DNA of 64,000 nt from Pseudomonas sp. CROZ-RG-20F-R04-15 (GTDB lineage: Bacteria > Pseudomonadota > Gammaproteobacteria > Pseudomonadales > Pseudomonadaceae), in contig NZ_JAKNQL010000008.1 in the NCBI RefSeq assembly GCF_022662375.1, positions 124,001-188,000 of the forward strand, written 5' to 3'. Under the pieces are notes generated by a model, which worked only from the letters and a program-made list of their open reading frames with translations, did no database searches and had not been told where the DNA came from. Positions within the stretch are counted from its first letter, which is position 1. The number at the start of each line of letters is the position of its first letter. Below are positions 55,941 to 64,000 of this stretch, piece after piece. Position numbers and translations under genes: made by a program.

Positions 55941-56450
55941 TTAGAACGCCCCCATGTAATCACGCTTGCCCACTTCAACCCCGTTATGACGCAGCAGCGC
56001 ATAAGTGGTGGTGACGTGGAAGAAGAACTGCGGCAGACCGTAGGTCAGCAGGTAAGCCTGACCGCTGAAGCGTTTTTCCTTTGGAGTGCCCGGACGAGTA
56101 ACGATTTCGATGCCTTCCTTGCCATCGATCTGCTCCGGCTTGATCTCGCCGATGTAGGCCAGAACCTTGGCGATCAGGGCTTGCAGCTCGGCGAAGGTGG
56201 TTTCGGTATCGTCGTACTTCGGCACTTCGACTTCAGCCAGACGCGAGGAAACGCCTTTGGCGAAGTCCACGGCGATCTGCACCTGGCGGGTCAGCGGGAA
56301 CATGTCCGGGAACAGACGCGCCTGCAGGAAGGCGTTCGGGTCGATGTTTTTCTCGGTGGCGTGGGCTTCAGCCTTTTTCAGCACATCGCTCAAAGCGTTG
56401 AGCATTTGTTGAAAAACCGGGACGGATGCGGCGTACAGGGAAATGGTCAT
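55941..56450 (-). CDS. DUF1993 domain protein
   Basis: 169 residues filling the whole DUF1993 family (MTISLYAASVPVFQQMLNALSDVLKKA, ARLFPDMFPLTRQVQIAVDFAK, YGLPQFFFHVTTTYALLRHNGVEVGKRDY). The fold resembles the DinB/YfiT four-helix bundle, with histidines that could bind a metal (FFFHVTTTYALLRH). Cytoplasmic; function unknown. Monocistronic, divergent from yceH. Confidence 0.88.
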   Translation of the reverse strand: MTISLYAASVPVFQQMLNALSDVLKKAEAHATEKNIDPNAFLQARLFPDMFPLTRQVQIAVDFAKGVSSRLAEVEVPKYDDTETTFAELQALIAKVLAYIGEIKPEQIDGKEGIEIVTRPGTPKEKRFSGQAYLLTYGLPQFFFHVTTTYALLRHNGVEVGKRDYMGAF

Positions 56451-56575
56451 GGCAGTCTCGTGTGGTGGCTGGGTGGAACAAGGAGGCGATTATAGCCATG
56501 CTTGATGACCACACGGCTTGCCTTTTGTTTGGCAAGGATTAGGCTAGGCGCCTTCGACTGCAAAGGGAACGCGCG

Positions 56576-57223
56576 ATGACCACTGAACCAGAATCCACCT
56601 TCGACGAGCCACGGCTCAATGCCACGGAAATCCGCATCCTCGGCTCGTTGATCGAGAAACAGGCAACCAGTCCGGAAACCTATCCGCTGACCCTTAATGC
56701 GCTGGTCACGGCGTGCAATCAGAAAACCAGCCGCGAACCGGTGATGAACCTGACTCAGGGCCAGGTCGGGCAGAGTTTGCGTGCGCTGGAAGGTCGCGGT
56801 TTCGCCAAACTGGTGATGGGCAGTCGCGCCGACCGCTGGGAGCACAAGGTCGACAAGGCACTGGAACTGGTGCCGGCGCAGGTGATTCTCAGTGGCTTGA
56901 TGTTTCTGCGTGGCCCGCAGACCGTCAATGAACTGCTGACCCGCAGCGGGCGCATGCATGAATTTGAAGACACCGAGCAAGTGGTTCATCAGCTTGAGCG
57001 TCTGATTGCGCGGGGGCTGGCAGTGTTGATTCCGCGTCAGGCCGGGCAACGCGAAGATCGTTACACCCATGCCTTGGGTGATCCGGCGGATATCGAGGCG
57101 ATCATGGCGGCACGGCAGAATCCGTCGGATCGCGGCGCAAGCAGCGGCGTGTCAGTCGAGCGCATCGAAGAGCTGGAGGCGCGGATCGCCGCGCTGGAAG
57201 AACGCCTGGCCCGTCTGGAATAA
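56576..57223 (+). CDS. yceH: DUF480 family protein YceH
   Basis: 215 residues. [46 protein letters not shown] (in part) is the family signature. Two winged-helix domains are followed by a C-terminal coiled coil ([20 protein letters not shown]). Structures of the family look like DNA-binding proteins, but the role is not known. AAGGGAA lies 8 bases before the ATG. Confidence 0.92.
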   Translation: MTTEPESTFDEPRLNATEIRILGSLIEKQATSPETYPLTLNALVTACNQKTSREPVMNLTQGQVGQSLRALEGRGFAKLVMGSRADRWEHKVDKALELVPAQVILSGLMFLRGPQTVNELLTRSGRMHEFEDTEQVVHQLERLIARGLAVLIPRQAGQREDRYTHALGDPADIEAIMAARQNPSDRGASSGVSVERIEELEARIAALEERLARLE

Positions 57224-57238
57224 CCACCACCGTTTTAT

Positions 57239-57331
57239 TGTGGGAGCGAGCTTGCTCGCGAATGCGGTGTGTCATTCAACGATGATGTAACTGACACGGC
57301 CTATTCGCGACCAAGCTCGCTCCCACAGGGG
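57239..57331. repeat. REPIN
   Basis: TTGTGGGAGCGAGCTTGCTC at the left and the inverse GACCAAGCTCGCTCCCACAG at the right flank about 45 bases. It lies between the converging yceH and cupin genes. Confidence 0.9.
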
Positions 57332-57358
57332 TTATTCATCAGGTTTCAGATCCTGGGG

Positions 57359-57877
57359 TTATTCACCATCCCAGTAATCCACACCATCCGCCTGCCGTGC
57401 CACAGCCACAAAACCTGAGGTATTGCCCTCAGCATCCACCTGAAAATTATCCATCACCGCATATTTGTTCGAATCTGGGTATTCGCAAATGTCCGGCTGT
57501 TGCTGGGTACTCACCGCCAGATAACGCAATTCGGCCTGACTGGTGTTGATGATCTGATGCGCCTGCTCCGGCCCACCCGGGGGGCAGGCAATCACATCGC
57601 CTTCGCGGATCGGAAAACGCTCGGCGCCAAGACGCACCTCGCCCTCCCCGGCCACCACGTAAAACATTTCTTCGTTGACCCGATGACTGTGAAACGGACT
57701 GCCGCGCATGCCCGGCGGCAACGCGTACAGGCGATAACCGAGTTTCTGCGAACCGAGTTGCTGACCGATACGGGCCATGCGCTGCTGATAGCGCCCGGCG
57801 GTTTCGCCTTCCGGGGCCAGGGCTTCGGGCAGGGGTTCGAGTTCGACCTGATGCAGGTTGAGAATGGGTGGGTACAT
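57359..57877 (-). CDS. Cupin-domain protein
   Basis: 172 residues with one cupin barrel. Motif 1 reads SPFHSHRVNEEMFYVVAGEGEVRLG and motif 2 PPGGPEQAHQIINTS, giving the His, His, Glu and His metal ligands. The C-terminal NKYAVMDNFQVDAEGN resembles cupins sold in databases as phosphomannose isomerase-like or XRE-linked, but no activity can be named. Monocistronic. Confidence 0.83.
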   Translation of the reverse strand: MYPPILNLHQVELEPLPEALAPEGETAGRYQQRMARIGQQLGSQKLGYRLYALPPGMRGSPFHSHRVNEEMFYVVAGEGEVRLGAERFPIREGDVIACPPGGPEQAHQIINTSQAELRYLAVSTQQQPDICEYPDSNKYAVMDNFQVDAEGNTSGFVAVARQADGVDYWDGE

Positions 57878-57956
57878 GGGGAGCCTCGGTCACGGTTTTT
57901 ATGGTAGGCAAGTCTGTGCTTGCTGGGGAGGCAGTATAGGCAATCGAAAAAACCGA

Positions 57957-58075
57957 GTCGCGGCCTTCGCGAGCAGGCTCGCTCCCACAGGGGATATACA
58001 GCGAACACACAATCTGTGCATGACAAAAATTCAACTGTGGGAGCGAGCCTGCTCGCGAAGAGGCCCGCCCGGCCA
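57957..58075. repeat. REP pair in outward order
   Basis: CCTTCGCGAGCAGGCTCGCTC comes first and CTGTGGGAGCGAGCCTGCTC second, the reverse order of a normal REPIN, with about 55 bases between. They may be the neighbouring ends of two REPINs. Confidence 0.82.
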
Positions 58076-58085
58076 CCACAACCCA

Positions 58086-58904
58086 TCAGCTCCGGGCAAA
58101 CGCCACCGCCGCCGCAAATTGCTCTTCATTCGGCCGAACGCCGGTGTACAGCACAAACTGCTCCAGCGCCTGGATCGCGATGACTTCCAGCCCGGTAATC
58201 ACCTTTTTACCTTCGGCCCGAGCGCACACGATCAACGGCGTTTCCGACGGAATCGCCACCACATCAAAAACCGTCTCGGCCGCTGCAATGACCTCAGGCG
58301 CGAACGCCAGCTGCCCGGCCTCCGGCCCGCCATCCATGCCCACCGGCGTCACGTTGATCAGCATCTGCGGACACTCATCGCCCAGTTCCGCCTGCCAGCG
58401 ATAACCCAGCGAATCCGCCAATGCACGCCCGGCGCGCTCGTTGCGGGCGACAATCAAACCGTTTTTGTAACCGCCATCACGCAAGGCACTGGCCACCGCT
58501 TTGGCCATGCCGCCGCTGCCACGCAGGGCGAACGTGGAATCCTTGGGCACCGCGTGGGTCTTCAGCAATTGTTCGATGGCAATGTAATCGGTGTTGTAAG
58601 CCTTGAGATGGCCGTCGCTATTGACGATGGTGTTGATCGACTGGATCGCCGCTGCCGACGCATCCAGCTCATCGACCAGCGCAATGCAGGCTTCCTTGAA
58701 CGGCATCGACACGCCGCAACCACGGATGCCCAAGGCGCGAATGCCGCCGACTGCGCCGGTCAGGTCCTGGCTGCTGAACGCCTTGTAATAGAAATTCAGG
58801 CCCAACTGCTCATACAAATGGTTATGAAAACGCAGACCGAAATTCCCCGGCCGCCCTGACAGGGACATGCACAGCTGGGTGTCTTTGTTTGGGTTCATCT
58901 GCAT
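58086..58904 (-). CDS. Shikimate dehydrogenase-like protein (SdhL type)
   Basis: 272 residues, with AGGAG 8 bases before the ATG. Close in reading to Haemophilus HI0607: CMSLSGRPGNFGLRFHNHLYEQLGLNFYYKAF, GCGVSMPFKEAC (catalytic-lysine motif), NTIVN, YNTDYIA and the Rossmann loop GSGGMAKAVASAL. This SdhL class has much lower activity than AroE and its natural substrate is unsure. The main aroE must lie elsewhere. Monocistronic. Confidence 0.88.
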   Translation of the reverse strand: MQMNPNKDTQLCMSLSGRPGNFGLRFHNHLYEQLGLNFYYKAFSSQDLTGAVGGIRALGIRGCGVSMPFKEACIALVDELDASAAAIQSINTIVNSDGHLKAYNTDYIAIEQLLKTHAVPKDSTFALRGSGGMAKAVASALRDGGYKNGLIVARNERAGRALADSLGYRWQAELGDECPQMLINVTPVGMDGGPEAGQLAFAPEVIAAAETVFDVVAIPSETPLIVCARAEGKKVITGLEVIAIQALEQFVLYTGVRPNEEQFAAAVAFARS

Positions 58905-59160
58905 GAAACTTCTCCTTCAAACGCACTTTCGGATAGACGGGATTAGCCAGCCCATCGGGTTCTGAACGATCATAGAGGCCTGTTTTAAAGGTGTTCTGTG
59001 GCCCTTGCCTGGCCCGGTAAAGAAGCCGGTACAGACCTTACACAAAATTTACCCAGCGGCTGTGCTGATTTTCAGAATTTCGCTGTCTTAGAAGTATCCC
59101 CGCGACAACTGTGGGCCTGGTGCAGGCCCTGCCGCCGGGTCGAAGAACCGAGGACTTATC

Positions 59161-59517
59161 ATGATTCGTAAACTCCCTATCGTGGCCCTGCTGATTGGTG
59201 CATTTGCTGTCGCAGGGCAAGCAGAAGCCCATGGCGGCAACTACTGGCAAGGCCCAGCGGTGTTTGGCGCGATCGTCGGCTCGGCCATCATCGGCTCGGC
59301 ACTGATCAATCAGGATCGCCCGGTTTATGTGCAGCAGGCGCCGGTGTACGCCGCCCCGCCGCCGGTTTATGTGCAACAGCCACCGCCACCGGTCTACTAC
59401 CAACCGGCGCCGGTGTATGTACAGCAACCGGTCTACGTGCAACCGGCCCCGGTCTACTACGGTCCGCCTCGTGGTTATTACGGTCGGCCGCACTACTACG
59501 GCGGTCCACGCTGGTAA
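59161..59517 (+). CDS. Exported Pro/Tyr/Val-rich small protein
   Basis: 118 residues. A signal peptide (MIRKLPIVALLIGAFAVAGQAEA) is followed by a short Gly/Ala segment (VFGAIVGSAIIGSALI) and then repeats of PVYVQQ/PVYYxP to the end (GPPRGYYGRPHYYGGPRW). This low-complexity exported type is common in pseudomonads. It probably sits in the periplasm or outer layer. Function unknown. Its own terminator follows. Confidence 0.8.
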   Translation: MIRKLPIVALLIGAFAVAGQAEAHGGNYWQGPAVFGAIVGSAIIGSALINQDRPVYVQQAPVYAAPPPVYVQQPPPPVYYQPAPVYVQQPVYVQPAPVYYGPPRGYYGRPHYYGGPRW

Positions 59518-59528
59518 TCGAAACACAG

Positions 59529-59557
59529 AGCCCCGCTTTTATAGCGGGGCTTTTTTA
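59529..59557 (+). terminator. Terminator
   Basis: AGCCCCGC-TTTTATA-GCGGGGCTTTTTT, 8-bp stem, 11 bases after the stop of the Pro/Tyr-rich gene. Confidence 0.9.
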
Positions 59558-59640
59558 TGACCGTTGGTCGGCCAGCGTCTGAAAAAATCTCGCCAAGGTC
59601 GCTGTGAGGACAGTTTCACCGGCTAAAGTCGGCATGATTG

Positions 59641-59681
59641 AGTGACCGCTATGTACATTTCCACAAAACGGTCACTTTTTT
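59641..59681 (+). terminator. Terminator-like leader hairpin (possible attenuator)
   Basis: AGTGACCG (59641-59648) and CGGTCACT (59669-59676) pair over 8 bases around a 20-base loop and run into TTTTTT. It lies about 65 bases ahead of the small gene at 59748 and after the previous gene's own terminator, so it belongs to this gene's leader. Confidence 0.55.
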
Positions 59682-59747
59682 GTCATGACGGAGCTGCAAT
59701 CTGAATCCGTCCGTAAACAACAGGTTGATAACAACAAGGACGACTGT

Positions 59748-59942
59748 ATGCCAACACAAAACCCGCACCGCATCGTCGGCTTGTGCACCTCCAGCAAGGT
59801 GTACAGCGCGCTGACCGAGCTCAAGCACCTGGAAGGCCACCGCTGCGCGAAATTTCTCTCGCTGCTCGCGGAGAACCTGGTGCACAAAGGTTTGCTCAAC
59901 GAGCGCGAAGTCATGCACATGCTCGATCAAGTGGTCGACTGA
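59748..59942 (+). CDS. Small conserved-looking protein, 64 residues
   Basis: Starts at the ATG at 59748, with AAGGA 9 bases upstream. An in-frame ATG at 59685 has no site and lies right after the leader hairpin. The sequence (HRIVGLCTSSKVYSALTELKHLEG, FLSLLAENLVHKGLLNEREVMHMLDQVVD) is predicted all-helical and cytoplasmic. No known domain recognised. Confidence 0.68.
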   Translation: MPTQNPHRIVGLCTSSKVYSALTELKHLEGHRCAKFLSLLAENLVHKGLLNEREVMHMLDQVVD

Positions 59943-60044
59943 GCCAGCCCTCAACGGCGTCAATGACCACTATCGAAAGCGTTGATTGTCCGTAGAAGCG
60001 GCGAATCCCTAAGGTAGCTCCATTGATAGATGGAGGTACTTGTC

Positions 60045-60227
60045 ATGGCTCAGGTTCAAATCATGTCCGTTATCGGCAGCGCCGTTCCTGCCTCGCTCAG
60101 AGCCTCAGGCTTGCTCGCCTGCTGGTATCTGATGCGCGACGGCGAGGCCATCAGCGGCCCGCTCACCTCGTTACCCGCCGCGCAAGCGTTGTCGCAGAAG
60201 CTCATCAGCCAGCCGTTCAACGCTTAA
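60045..60227 (+). CDS. Small protein, 60 residues
   Basis: ATG at 60045 with GGAGG 8 bases before it. The sequence has an amphipathic start (MAQVQIMSVIGSAVPASLRASG) and a WYLMRDGEAISGPL stretch recalling short GYF-like or DUF-type peptides, but no family was recognised. It overlaps the end of the converging AI-2E gene by 4 bases. Confidence 0.62.
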   Translation: MAQVQIMSVIGSAVPASLRASGLLACWYLMRDGEAISGPLTSLPAAQALSQKLISQPFNA

Positions 60228-61285
60228 GGCAACTGCACCTTGGGCTTGGTTTCGGCGAACAGTGCCCAGCTCGACATGAACAGCGCCGCGATCAACGGCC
60301 CGATCACAAATCCGTTGAGACCGAACACCGCCAGTCCGCCAAGGGTCGAGATCAGAATCATGTAATCGGGCATTTTGGTGTCCTTGCCGACCAGAATCGG
60401 GCGCAACACGTTATCCACCAGCCCGATCACGAATACCCCGAACAACCCCAGTACCACGCCCTGCCAGATCATCCCGCTGAGCAGGAAATAGATTGCCACT
60501 GGCGCCCAGACAATCCCCGCGCCCACCGCCGGCAGCAACGACAGAAACGCCATCAACACCGCCCAGAGCAACGCGCTGGGAATGTCGAGAAACCAGAAAA
60601 TCGCCCCGCCCAGTGCGCCCTGAGTCACCGCGACCACCAGATTGCCTTTGACCGTTGCGCGCACCACCCGGTTGAACTTCAACTGCAAGCGGCGCTTGTG
60701 ATTCTCCTCCAGCGGTACGGCGGTGCGCACCTTGCGCGCCAGTTCGGCGCCGTCGCGCAGAAAGAAAAACAGCAAGTACAGCATGATGAAAAAACTTACC
60801 ACGAATTCGAACGTGCCCTGGCCGAAACTGAAGGCCTGACTGGCCAGCACCTGGCTGCCCTGCATCGCCGATTTGACGATTTTCTCGCGCAGGCCATTGA
60901 GTTCGCCCATGCCGAACCGGTCGAGCAAGTGCTGAAAGAACGGCGGCAGGCTGTGCTTGAATTGCGCCAGATACGCGGCGATGTCCAGCTCGCCGCTTTC
61001 GATATTCTTGTAAACCGTGGTCCCTTCCTGCACCAGCAACACACTGAGAATGATCACCGGCAGAATCGCGATCACCAGGCAGATCGACAAGGTACACAGC
61101 GACGTCAGGTTGCGCTGCCAGCCGAATTTCGCCTGCAGCCGGCGTTGCATCGGCGCAAACACAATGCCGAGAATTACTGCCCAGAACACCGCGCCGTAGA
61201 ACGGCAAGAGGATCCAGATAAACGCCACCGTTACCAGCAACAGCAGCACGGTGAGGGATTTGAATTGAAGGCTTTTTTCGTTCAT
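60224..61285 (-). CDS. AI-2E family transporter (PerM/YdiK-like)
   Basis: 353 residues with eight membrane helices and the typical long loop after helix 3 (NIESGELDIAAYLAQFKHSLPPFFQHLLDRF). The C-terminal half has the family motif FLSLLPAVGAGIVWAPVAIYFL and DNVLRPILVGKDTKMPDYMILISTLGG (in parts). Members are membrane permeases or sodium/proton antiporters; only a few move AI-2. Substrate not assignable. Monocistronic. Confidence 0.88.
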   Translation of the reverse strand: MNEKSLQFKSLTVLLLLVTVAFIWILLPFYGAVFWAVILGIVFAPMQRRLQAKFGWQRNLTSLCTLSICLVIAILPVIILSVLLVQEGTTVYKNIESGELDIAAYLAQFKHSLPPFFQHLLDRFGMGELNGLREKIVKSAMQGSQVLASQAFSFGQGTFEFVVSFFIMLYLLFFFLRDGAELARKVRTAVPLEENHKRRLQLKFNRVVRATVKGNLVVAVTQGALGGAIFWFLDIPSALLWAVLMAFLSLLPAVGAGIVWAPVAIYFLLSGMIWQGVVLGLFGVFVIGLVDNVLRPILVGKDTKMPDYMILISTLGGLAVFGLNGFVIGPLIAALFMSSWALFAETKPKVQLP

Positions 61286-61396
61286 GTCCGGTCCATGTCA
61301 GTCAGGCGTCATGCACGCCCCGATGCTTAGTCAACCGGGGCCTGCACGAGTGCCATCTTTATTCATGGAGCATAGTTGCGGATCAGCGCGAGCCGG

Positions 61397-62083
61397 TCAG
61401 CGAACCGGTAACTTGACGATTTCATCCGTGGTCAGCACATCGCCGAAGGTGTCCTCGACTTCCGCCAGTGCGGCGTTATGCAAGGCGTCCTTGTCGATTG
61501 ACGCACCGTTGGCACGGGTGATCGCACGGGTGGCCGAAGCATCCGAAGCGACGATGACGTTGTAGCCCAACGGCGCCGCATCACGCGCAGCCCCGGCGAC
61601 ACAGGCGTGGGTCATCAGGCCGGCAACAATCACCGTCTCGATGCCGGACTGCTTCAGCCGCTGGTTCAGGTCGGTGCTGGCAAACACGCTGACCGTGGTC
61701 TTTTGCAGCACCACATCCTTGGCGCGTGGCTGCATGTGCGGATGAAACTTCACCGTTTCACCATCAATGGCGAACACCGGCGAACCGGCCGGGGCCACGT
61801 GCTGAACGTGGTACACCGGGATCTTGTGGCGGTCGGCGAAGTTGATCAGCTCACGGGTGTTGGCCAGTGCGGCGGCGCCGTCCGGGATCGGCATCTTGCC
61901 GGTGAAATACTCGTTCTGAAAATCGATCACCAGCAAGGCGGATTTGCCAGCGGGCAACTGGCTGACCGGCGTGACGCCTGACATTGCTCGGAGGGTCGGG
62001 TGGTTGTCCGCCAGCGCAGCGGTGCTGGCCAACACCCCGGAAAATGCACAAGCGCTGAGAAAACGACGAGTAAGACGCTGCAT
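61397..62083 (-). CDS. Exported isochorismatase-family cysteine hydrolase
   Basis: 228 residues. Sec signal peptide (RRFLSACAFSGVLASTAALA), unusual for this mostly cytoplasmic family. The catalytic triad is present: Asp54 (LLVIDFQNEY), Lys128 (VLQKTTVSVF) and Cys161 (GLMTHACVAGAARDA). It may hydrolyse an amide or vinyl ether in the periplasm, as nicotinamidase-like members do, but the substrate is not evident. Monocistronic. Confidence 0.85.
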   Translation of the reverse strand: MQRLTRRFLSACAFSGVLASTAALADNHPTLRAMSGVTPVSQLPAGKSALLVIDFQNEYFTGKMPIPDGAAALANTRELINFADRHKIPVYHVQHVAPAGSPVFAIDGETVKFHPHMQPRAKDVVLQKTTVSVFASTDLNQRLKQSGIETVIVAGLMTHACVAGAARDAAPLGYNVIVASDASATRAITRANGASIDKDALHNAALAEVEDTFGDVLTTDEIVKLPVR

Positions 62084-62274
62084 GGAGATTGCCTCTGTTC
62101 AGTTGATTGATGAACAGAGCTTAAGCAGGTGCCGGTGTGTCGAACACAGTGAAACCGGCACATGATCTGTGCTGTTTCTGCACAGGTTCAGCGCTCGACA
62201 CAAACATAGATCCAGATCAACAAACCTCGCCCTGATCCGCATTACCCTGCCGCGCTTTTGCGACCGACACCGCC

Positions 62275-63606
62275 ATGACCCCGACCCTCGCCGCCCCCGA
62301 ACTGCTCGCCCCCGCCGGCACCCTGAAAAACATGCGTTACGCCTTCGCTTACGGCGCCGATGCGGTCTACGCCGGCCAGCCGCGCTACAGCCTGCGGGTG
62401 CGCAACAACGAGTTCGATCACGCCAACCTGGCGCTGGGGATTCGTGAAGCCCAGGCGCAGGGCAAGCGCTTCTACGTAGTGGTCAACATCGCGCCGCACA
62501 ACGCCAAGCTGAAGACCTTCCTCAAGGATCTGGCGCCGGTGATCGAGATGGCGCCGGATGCGCTGATCATGTCCGACCCAGGGCTGATCATGCTGGTGCG
62601 CCGGCATTTCCCGCAGATGCCGATTCACCTGTCGGTGCAGGCCAACACAGTGAACTGGGCGAGTGTCGAATTCTGGCAGCAACAGGGTTTGAGCCGGATC
62701 ATCCTGTCGCGGGAATTGTCGCTGGAGGAAATCGGCGAAATCCGCGAACAGGTGCCCGGCATGGAGCTGGAAGTGTTCGTCCACGGCGCGCTGTGCATGG
62801 CCTACTCCGGGCGCTGCCTGCTGTCGGGTTACATGAACAAGCGCGATGCCAATCAGGGCAGCTGCACCAACGCCTGTCGCTGGAAATACTCGGCGCAAGA
62901 GGCCACGGAAAACCAGCTCGGCGAAATCGTCCAGACCTGTCAGCCCGAGCCGACTCTTGGCCTCGGCGCGCCCACCGATCAGGTGTTCCTGTTACAGGAA
63001 GCCAACCGTCCCGACGAATTGATGCCTGCCTTCGAGGACGAGCACGGCACCTACATCATGAACGCCAAGGACCTGCGCGCGGTGCAGCATGTCGAGCGTC
63101 TGACGCGTATGGGCGTGCACTCCCTGAAAATCGAAGGCCGGACCAAATCGCACTTCTATTGCGCGCGTACCACCCAGGTGTATCGTCGAGCGATTGATGA
63201 TGCGGTGGCTGGACGTGAATTTGATCGCAGCCTGATGACGGATCTGGAGTCACTGGCCCAGCGCGGCTACACCGAAGGTTTTCTGCGCCGGCATGTGCAT
63301 GACGAATACCAGAATTATCAGCACGGCAGTTCGGTGTCGGAGCGCCAGCAGTTCGTGGGTGAGCTGACTGGTGAGCAGCGTGAGGGGCTGGCCGAGGTCA
63401 AGGTGAAGAACCGTTTTGGTCTGGGTGATCATCTGGAGTTGATGACGCCCACCGGGAATTTTCATTTTGATCTGCATGAGTTGCAGAGCGTCAAGGGTGA
63501 GGCGATTGTGGTGGCGCCGGGGGATGGGCACACGGTTTATGTGCCGATTCCGGAGGGGGTGGGTTTGCGGTTTGGGTTGTTGATGCGGGATATCGGTGTT
63601 GCCTGA
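62275..63606 (+). CDS. trhP: U32-family tRNA hydroxylation protein TrhP (YegQ)
   Basis: 443 residues. Peptidase-U32 fold beginning PELLAPAGTLKNMRYAFAYGADAVYAG, U32 signature ELEVFVHGALCMAYSGRCLLSGYM (in parts), and cysteines in GSCTNACRWKY that fit an iron-sulfur site. YegQ/TrhP, with prephenate as oxygen source, makes 5-hydroxyuridine at position 34 of several tRNAs. Full length. Monocistronic. Confidence 0.92.
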   Translation: MTPTLAAPELLAPAGTLKNMRYAFAYGADAVYAGQPRYSLRVRNNEFDHANLALGIREAQAQGKRFYVVVNIAPHNAKLKTFLKDLAPVIEMAPDALIMSDPGLIMLVRRHFPQMPIHLSVQANTVNWASVEFWQQQGLSRIILSRELSLEEIGEIREQVPGMELEVFVHGALCMAYSGRCLLSGYMNKRDANQGSCTNACRWKYSAQEATENQLGEIVQTCQPEPTLGLGAPTDQVFLLQEANRPDELMPAFEDEHGTYIMNAKDLRAVQHVERLTRMGVHSLKIEGRTKSHFYCARTTQVYRRAIDDAVAGREFDRSLMTDLESLAQRGYTEGFLRRHVHDEYQNYQHGSSVSERQQFVGELTGEQREGLAEVKVKNRFGLGDHLELMTPTGNFHFDLHELQSVKGEAIVVAPGDGHTVYVPIPEGVGLRFGLLMRDIGVA

Positions 63607-63835
63607 AAAAGCCCCTCACCCTAGCCCTCTCCCAGAGGGAGAGGGGACTGATTGGGGGATATTGGAGAGGTTCACCGACCTGAAAATTCGTCGGTGAATC
63701 CACAATCGACTTTTCTGATCAAGAAAATCAGATTTGGCTGAATCCATAATCGACTCGGTTGTTCAGGTCGATGCATAACGCATGACACCTCGGTCGGCCC
63801 CCTCTCCCTCCGGGAGAGGGCTGGGGTGAGGGCTG
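63607..63835. repeat. Dispersed inverted element, CCCTCACCC type (third copy)
   Basis: CCCCTCACCCTAGCCCTCTC at the left and GGGAGAGGGCTGGGGTGAGG at the right, about 150 bases apart. Inside are further palindromes (AATCGACTT-TTCTGATCAAGAAAATCAG and a repeated ATAATCGACT / ACAATCGACT). Longest of the three copies. Confidence 0.83.
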
Positions 63836-63842
63836 GCGTTTC

Positions 63843-64000
63843 CTACACACTAAACTCCTCCCGCAACATCGCCACAAACGCCTCCCGCGCCGGGTGCACC
63901 CCGGCGTTTTCATGCCAGTAAAACAAGTTGTCAACGGCGGTCAATTCAGGAAACTCATACCCCACACACCCAGCCCCTTTCGCATACTGCTCAAACACGC
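63843..64000 (-). CDS. Probable LysR-type regulator, C-terminus only
   Basis: The last 52 codons of a minus-strand gene cut by the right edge, ending VHPAREAFVAMLREEFSV. NLFYWHENAGVHPAREAFV resembles the end of LysR effector domains of the NodD/TrpI-like kind (FYWH followed by a helix with Pro-Ala-x-x-x-Phe). The rest lies outside the window, so the family call is tentative. Confidence 0.5.
   Translation of the reverse strand, partial: VFEQYAKGAGCVGYEFPELTAVDNLFYWHENAGVHPAREAFVAMLREEFSV

Noticed and set aside
60023..61330. 435-codon plus-strand ORF
   Set aside because: Antisense shadow of the AI-2E family permease.

Overview
The window looks like chromosome of a fluorescent-group Pseudomonas (P. 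fluorescens/P. koreensis type). The evidence is GC-rich coding sequence, the block tig-clpP-clpX-lon-hupB-ppiD, the tRNA cluster next to folD, a PrrF iron sRNA, the phnWX aminoethylphosphonate genes, and many dispersed REP/REPIN palindromes of the GTGGGAGCGAGCCTGCTCGCGA type. No phage, transposase or CRISPR array was seen. No RAYT transposase, which would mobilise REPINs, lies in the window.

Layout. 1-0.9 kb: a cut XRE regulator, a DUF6124 protein, and a Fur-box/sigma70 promoter driving prrF. 1.1-3.6 kb: an M14 carboxypeptidase and an MFS exporter. 3.6-6.7 kb: an oxidative-stress divergon. A catalase-type peroxidase and cytochrome b561 face an ECF sigma/anti-sigma pair, and both units start from the same GGAATAA-N14-CGTCT promoter. 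6.8-13.3 kb: a Csu-type chaperone-usher pilus operon with four single-domain SCPU subunits, chaperone, usher and a two-domain tip protein. 13.5-18.7 kb: a ZapE/AFG1-like ATPase, a leucine-rich-repeat protein kinase, a YebC paralogue and a short orphan VgrG-like protein. 18.7-25.8 kb: 2-aminoethylphosphonate use, comprising an FAD oxidoreductase, an OPA-type permease, two LysR regulators, phnW and phnX.

25.9-26.9 kb is the most island-like stretch. It holds a protein with proline every third residue followed by DG heptads, behind an AT-rich leader with four copies of one decamer. 27-36.7 kb: cytochrome b561, a D-cysteine desulfhydrase/ACC deaminase homologue, fadH, a nitrilase-fold protein that has lost catalytic residues, AraC, a 28-residue protein, a DUF2242 lipoprotein, and a LysR/MFS pair. 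36.7-37.3 kb is non-coding repeat sequence.

37.3-45.9 kb: proteostasis genes (ppiD, hupB, lon, clpX, clpP, tig), all on the minus strand. lon and clpX have RpoH-like promoters, hupB has its own sigma70 promoter, and a decayed tRNA-Asp copy lies between hupB and ppiD. 46.2-46.7 kb: tRNA Arg-His-Leu-His. 47-64 kb: folD, pbpG, two small acidic proteins, a C39-fold lipoprotein without its catalytic residues, TerC, nhaR, an MFS exporter, sstT, DUF1993, yceH, a cupin, a shikimate dehydrogenase-like protein, several small proteins, an AI-2E family permease, an exported isochorismatase-like protein, trhP, and the C-terminus of a probable LysR regulator.

Gene functions are inferred from sequence reading alone. 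Starts were chosen by ribosome binding site, overlap with the previous gene and known family length.
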